Assembly: GCA_910588405.1 (NCBI GenBank)
Contig: CAJUPT010000037.1
Span: 1-33,458, forward strand
From: an uncultured Lachnospiraceae bacterium
GTDB lineage: Bacteria; Bacillota; Clostridia; Lachnospirales; Lachnospiraceae
Direction of reading: 5' to 3'
DNA length: 33,458 nucleotides
Shown here: piece after piece, positions 31,543 to 33,458 of the stretch
Numbering within the stretch: position 1 is the first letter of the stretch
Layout: every line of letters begins with the position of its first letter
Program-made: the position numbers and the translations under genes
The notes under the pieces: model-generated
Databases searched by the model: none
Told to the model about the DNA's origin: nothing
Seen by the model: the letters and a program-made list of their open reading frames with translations, nothing else

Positions 31543-31568
31543 CTCTTTTCTTTTTGATATTTTTAAAT

Positions 31569-32675
31569 CTATTTAAGGGAATTCCTTACGACAGTCACAT
31601 CATATTCCAGCAGCAAATCCTCCCCCAGCGGGGTAACGGTACCGTTTTCCAGCGTGACAGCTTCATCGGGGGAGGGGAAGCCTTCTCCTTCTACGGGAGA
31701 TTTGGCGTCTTTGCCGCCCAATAGTTTCGGCGCGATATATGCCAGTATTTTATTTACGATGCCTGCCTTTAGCGCGGCCCAGTTCAGTGTGCCGCCGCCC
31801 TCCAGCAGGACGCTGTCAATCTGCCGTTTCCCCAGCTCCGCCATCAGCGCCTGCAAGTCCACATGCCCCTTCTGCTGAGGTAAAACAAGAACGGTGCAGC
31901 CGGCATCCTGGAAAGGCTGTGCGGCCTGCAAGTCCGTATTGCAGGTGGCAAGAATCGTGGGAACGTCCTTTGCGGTCTGCACAATCTGGGATGTCAGGGG
32001 CGTTCTCAGCCCGGAATCGCAGATAACGCGGATCGGGTTCTTCCCTCCTTCGGCCCGGCAGGTTAAAAGCGGGTCGTCTGCCAGCACGGTTCCCACGCCG
32101 GCCATAATGGCGCTGTACCGGTGGCGCTGCAAATGTACGTGGTTTCTGGCGGCTTCCCCGGTAATCCATTTGGAAGCGCCGGTGCAGGCGGCGATCTTTC
32201 CATCCAGGGTCATGGCGTATTTCATGGCCACAAAGGGAAGCCCGGTGCGGATGAAATGAAAGAATACCTGATTTAGTTCCATACATTCATGTTCCAGCAC
32301 ATGCTCCTTCACCGTGACGCCATGCTGACGCAGCAGGCCGATGCCTTTGCCGGCTACCAGAGGGTTCGGGTCTCCGGCTCCTACAACCACCCTGCCGACG
32401 CCTGCCTCCAGCAAAGCCTGGGTGCAGGGAGGCTGCCTGCCCTGATGGCAGCAGGGCTCTAATGTTACATAAATGGTGGCTCCGGCCGGGTCTTCCCGGC
32501 AGGCGGCCAGCGCCTCCCGCTCAGCGTGGAGCTGGCCGCAGCGCCGGTGCCAGCCTTCGCCGATGATTCGTCCGTCTTTTACGATTACGGCTCCCACCAT
32601 TGGGTTGGGAGAGGTCCATCCCATCCCGTTGCGGGCCAGTGCAAGCGCCCGGGCAATATATTCCTGGTCATTCAA
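31569..32675 (-). CDS. ribD: Bifunctional riboflavin biosynthesis deaminase/reductase RibD
   Basis: This 368-residue enzyme carries out the second and third steps of riboflavin synthesis. The N-terminal deaminase (about 1-145) has zinc-site HAEREAL and PCCHQGRQPPC. The C-terminal reductase (about 146-365) has AMTLDGKIA, SKWITGEAAR, GVGTVLADDPLLT and LLEGGGTLN. The RBS aaggaggcg lies upstream of the ATG. It is the first gene of the operon, more than 400 nt below the FMN riboswitch. ribE begins 36 nt after its stop. Confidence 0.96.
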   Translation of the reverse strand: MNDQEYIARALALARNGMGWTSPNPMVGAVIVKDGRIIGEGWHRRCGQLHAEREALAACREDPAGATIYVTLEPCCHQGRQPPCTQALLEAGVGRVVVGAGDPNPLVAGKGIGLLRQHGVTVKEHVLEHECMELNQVFFHFIRTGLPFVAMKYAMTLDGKIAACTGASKWITGEAARNHVHLQRHRYSAIMAGVGTVLADDPLLTCRAEGGKNPIRVICDSGLRTPLTSQIVQTAKDVPTILATCNTDLQAAQPFQDAGCTVLVLPQQKGHVDLQALMAELGKRQIDSVLLEGGGTLNWAALKAGIVNKILAYIAPKLLGGKDAKSPVEGEGFPSPDEAVTLENGTVTPLGEDLLLEYDVTVVRNSLK

Positions 32676-32760
32676 TATGTTTCGCCTCCTTATTGAACGT
32701 TATTCGGAAATGTTTTGAAAATATAAAATCAGGGCAAAGGCCGGCAGGCCGATATAATTT

Positions 32761-32918
32761 TTATGAATAAGAATCTGCCTCTGCAGATTCTCCGCCTGCG
32801 GCGGGTTGCCTTGGCAACATTTTACCTTACCGCCGCACACGCAAACGCAGAGGAAATTATCGCTTAAAAGCGACGCGTTTGCGGCGCAGAATCCTGCGAA
32901 GCACAATTCTTATTTATG
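32761..32918 (-). repeat. Palindrome-packed block between riboswitch and ribD
   Basis: The outer arms aataagaat (32766-32774) and attcttatt (32905-32914) enclose further inverted repeats: gaatctgc/gcagattc (32771-32790), gttgcc/ggcaac (32805-32818), cgcaaacgc/gcgtttgcg (about 32840-32884) and cgctt/aagcg. It looks like a MITE-like extragenic palindrome unit. An open frame on the minus strand through it is not credible as a gene. Confidence 0.6.
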
Positions 32919-32921
32919 ATA

Positions 32922-32951
32922 TAAAAAATGCCCTGAAATTTTTCAGGGCAT
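32922..32951 (-). terminator. Second terminator of the rib leader
   Basis: Perfect 11-bp arms 32928-32938 and 32941-32951 (atgccctgaaa and complement), followed on the minus strand by tttttt. Confidence 0.8.
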
Positions 32952-33007
32952 ACATAAACCTATGGGAGAATCCTGCATTGCTGTGATGATCATATTGCTT
33001 CTGATAT

Positions 33008-33040
33008 ATAAAAAACTCTGAAATGAAAAACATTCCAGAG
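33008..33040 (-). terminator. First terminator (riboswitch expression platform)
   Basis: On the minus strand ctctggaatg pairs with catttcagag (33040-33016), followed by a run of T (33015-33008). It sits about 50 nt below the FMN aptamer. Confidence 0.85.
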
Positions 33041-33088
33041 CAGCTTTTATACCGGTATATACGATCCGCGCGAAACCTGCGCGTATTC

Positions 33089-33195
33089 ATCTTCTTCCAT
33101 CCAGACTTTACTGTTGGCCCCGGAATTTCACCGGGTCTTGCCTTGCGGCTTGCGGGCTGTACCGCCAGTCAGGAATTTCACCCTGCCCTGAAGAT
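33089..33195 (-). promoter_or_regulatory. FMN riboswitch (RFN element)
   Basis: The minus strand carries the canonical aptamer. atcttc at 33195-33190 pairs with gaagat at 33094-33089. Conserved parts are cagggcagggtgaaattcc, gactggcggtacagcccgc, ggtgaaattcc and aacagtaaagtctggatgg. FMN binding should favour the terminator at 33008-33040 and stop transcription of ribDEBAH. Confidence 0.97.
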
Positions 33196-33215
33196 TTAGT
33201 TGTGTTTTCTTAGTT

Positions 33216-33244
33216 ATTATAACCTGCTTTGTGCCGGTTTGCAA
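33216..33244 (-). promoter_or_regulatory. Promoter of the rib operon
   Basis: On the minus strand TTGCAA (33244-33239), a 17-nt spacer and TATAAT (33221-33216), about 20 nt before the aptamer. Confidence 0.8.
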
Positions 33245-33391
33245 GAGGTTTTTGTAATAAGTGTATATAATCTGAACTGTATAAAAAATTGCATATTACT
33301 CCTGCCGGGTATGCATATAAATACTCTTGATATATGGAAAATGATGTGATATATCAATTGGCCTCCTGATTTAACCCATTCCATTTTAATT

Positions 33392-33430
33392 TTCCAAATA
33401 AAAGCGGCAGCTTTGTTTTCCAAAGCCACC
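33392..33430 (-). terminator. Terminator of a minus-strand gene beyond the window
   Basis: Arms 33406-33415 and 33421-33430 (ggcagctttg and caaagccacc, two G-U pairs) with a 5-nt loop, followed on the minus strand by cttttattt. The 33245-33391 stretch contains nothing I recognise. Confidence 0.65.
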
Positions 33431-33458
33431 GTAAAATTAAGGCACTAAAACATGGCTG

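Noticed and set aside
32700..32906. 68-residue minus-strand frame in the rib leader
   Set aside because: It runs through the palindrome block; the Cys/Val run comes from repeat sequence and there is no RBS.
33217..33429. 70-residue minus-strand frame
   Set aside because: It overlaps the rib promoter and a terminator; there is no RBS and no resemblance.

Overview
The window is a chromosomal segment of a low-oxygen Firmicute, most likely a Lachnospiraceae-type clostridium. Gram-positive markers include a large SRP RNA with an Alu domain, MecA, a 450-residue-type Pgi, the gdpP-rplI-dnaB order and the ribDEBAH order. Anaerobic markers are an 8-iron ferredoxin, a DUF1858 protein and a NrdG-like radical SAM activase. 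Moderately high GC, near-consensus sigma-A promoters with 17-nt spacers and strong purine-rich ribosome sites fit this. Genus is not determined. I saw no phage, insertion sequence or CRISPR array.

Layout. 1-3283: iron-siderophore/cobalamin-type ABC importer (binding lipoprotein, permease, ATPase). 3407-8188: a second ABC operon, apparently an exporter, with an ATPase, a membrane-anchored extracytoplasmic protein of unknown function and two ABC-2 permeases. Both operons carry copies of one short leader motif. 8194-12783: gdpP, rplI, dnaB and a flavin-reductase-like gene. 12809-14477: MerR-type regulator, then a ferredoxin (minus) divergent from a DUF1858 gene. 14500-15365: mecA (minus), whose promoter position argues for a TTG start. 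15762-18526: GH18/SH3 cell-wall-type protein converging on and overlapping an acetyltransferase. 18569-20148: a truncated AAA-ATPase-like remnant, a class I amidotransferase and a HIT protein. 20178-22613: TSCPD gene plus murG (minus), divergent from mtnN. 22726-27016: two unknown membrane proteins, pgi and a small unknown gene. 27020-28875: radical SAM activase, tadA and the SRP RNA. 28944-33244: riboflavin operon ribD-ribE-ribBA-ribH (minus) behind an FMN riboswitch.

How the parts work together. The rib operon makes riboflavin from GTP and ribulose 5-phosphate, and FMN sensed by the riboswitch should shut it off. The importer brings in a metal chelate. GdpP, MurG, MecA and the GH18 protein are housekeeping or cell-envelope functions.

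Most noteworthy: (1) riboflavin synthase has ACG where the family has its ATG, inside a small hairpin and with no other usable start; (2) a leader motif recurs in the two ABC operons; (3) two minus-strand genes have related promoters followed by very strong hairpins lacking a T-tract; (4) palindromes overlap the promoters of gdpP, the merR-type gene and the SRP RNA; (5) about 410 nt with two terminators and a palindrome-packed block lie between the FMN riboswitch and ribD.
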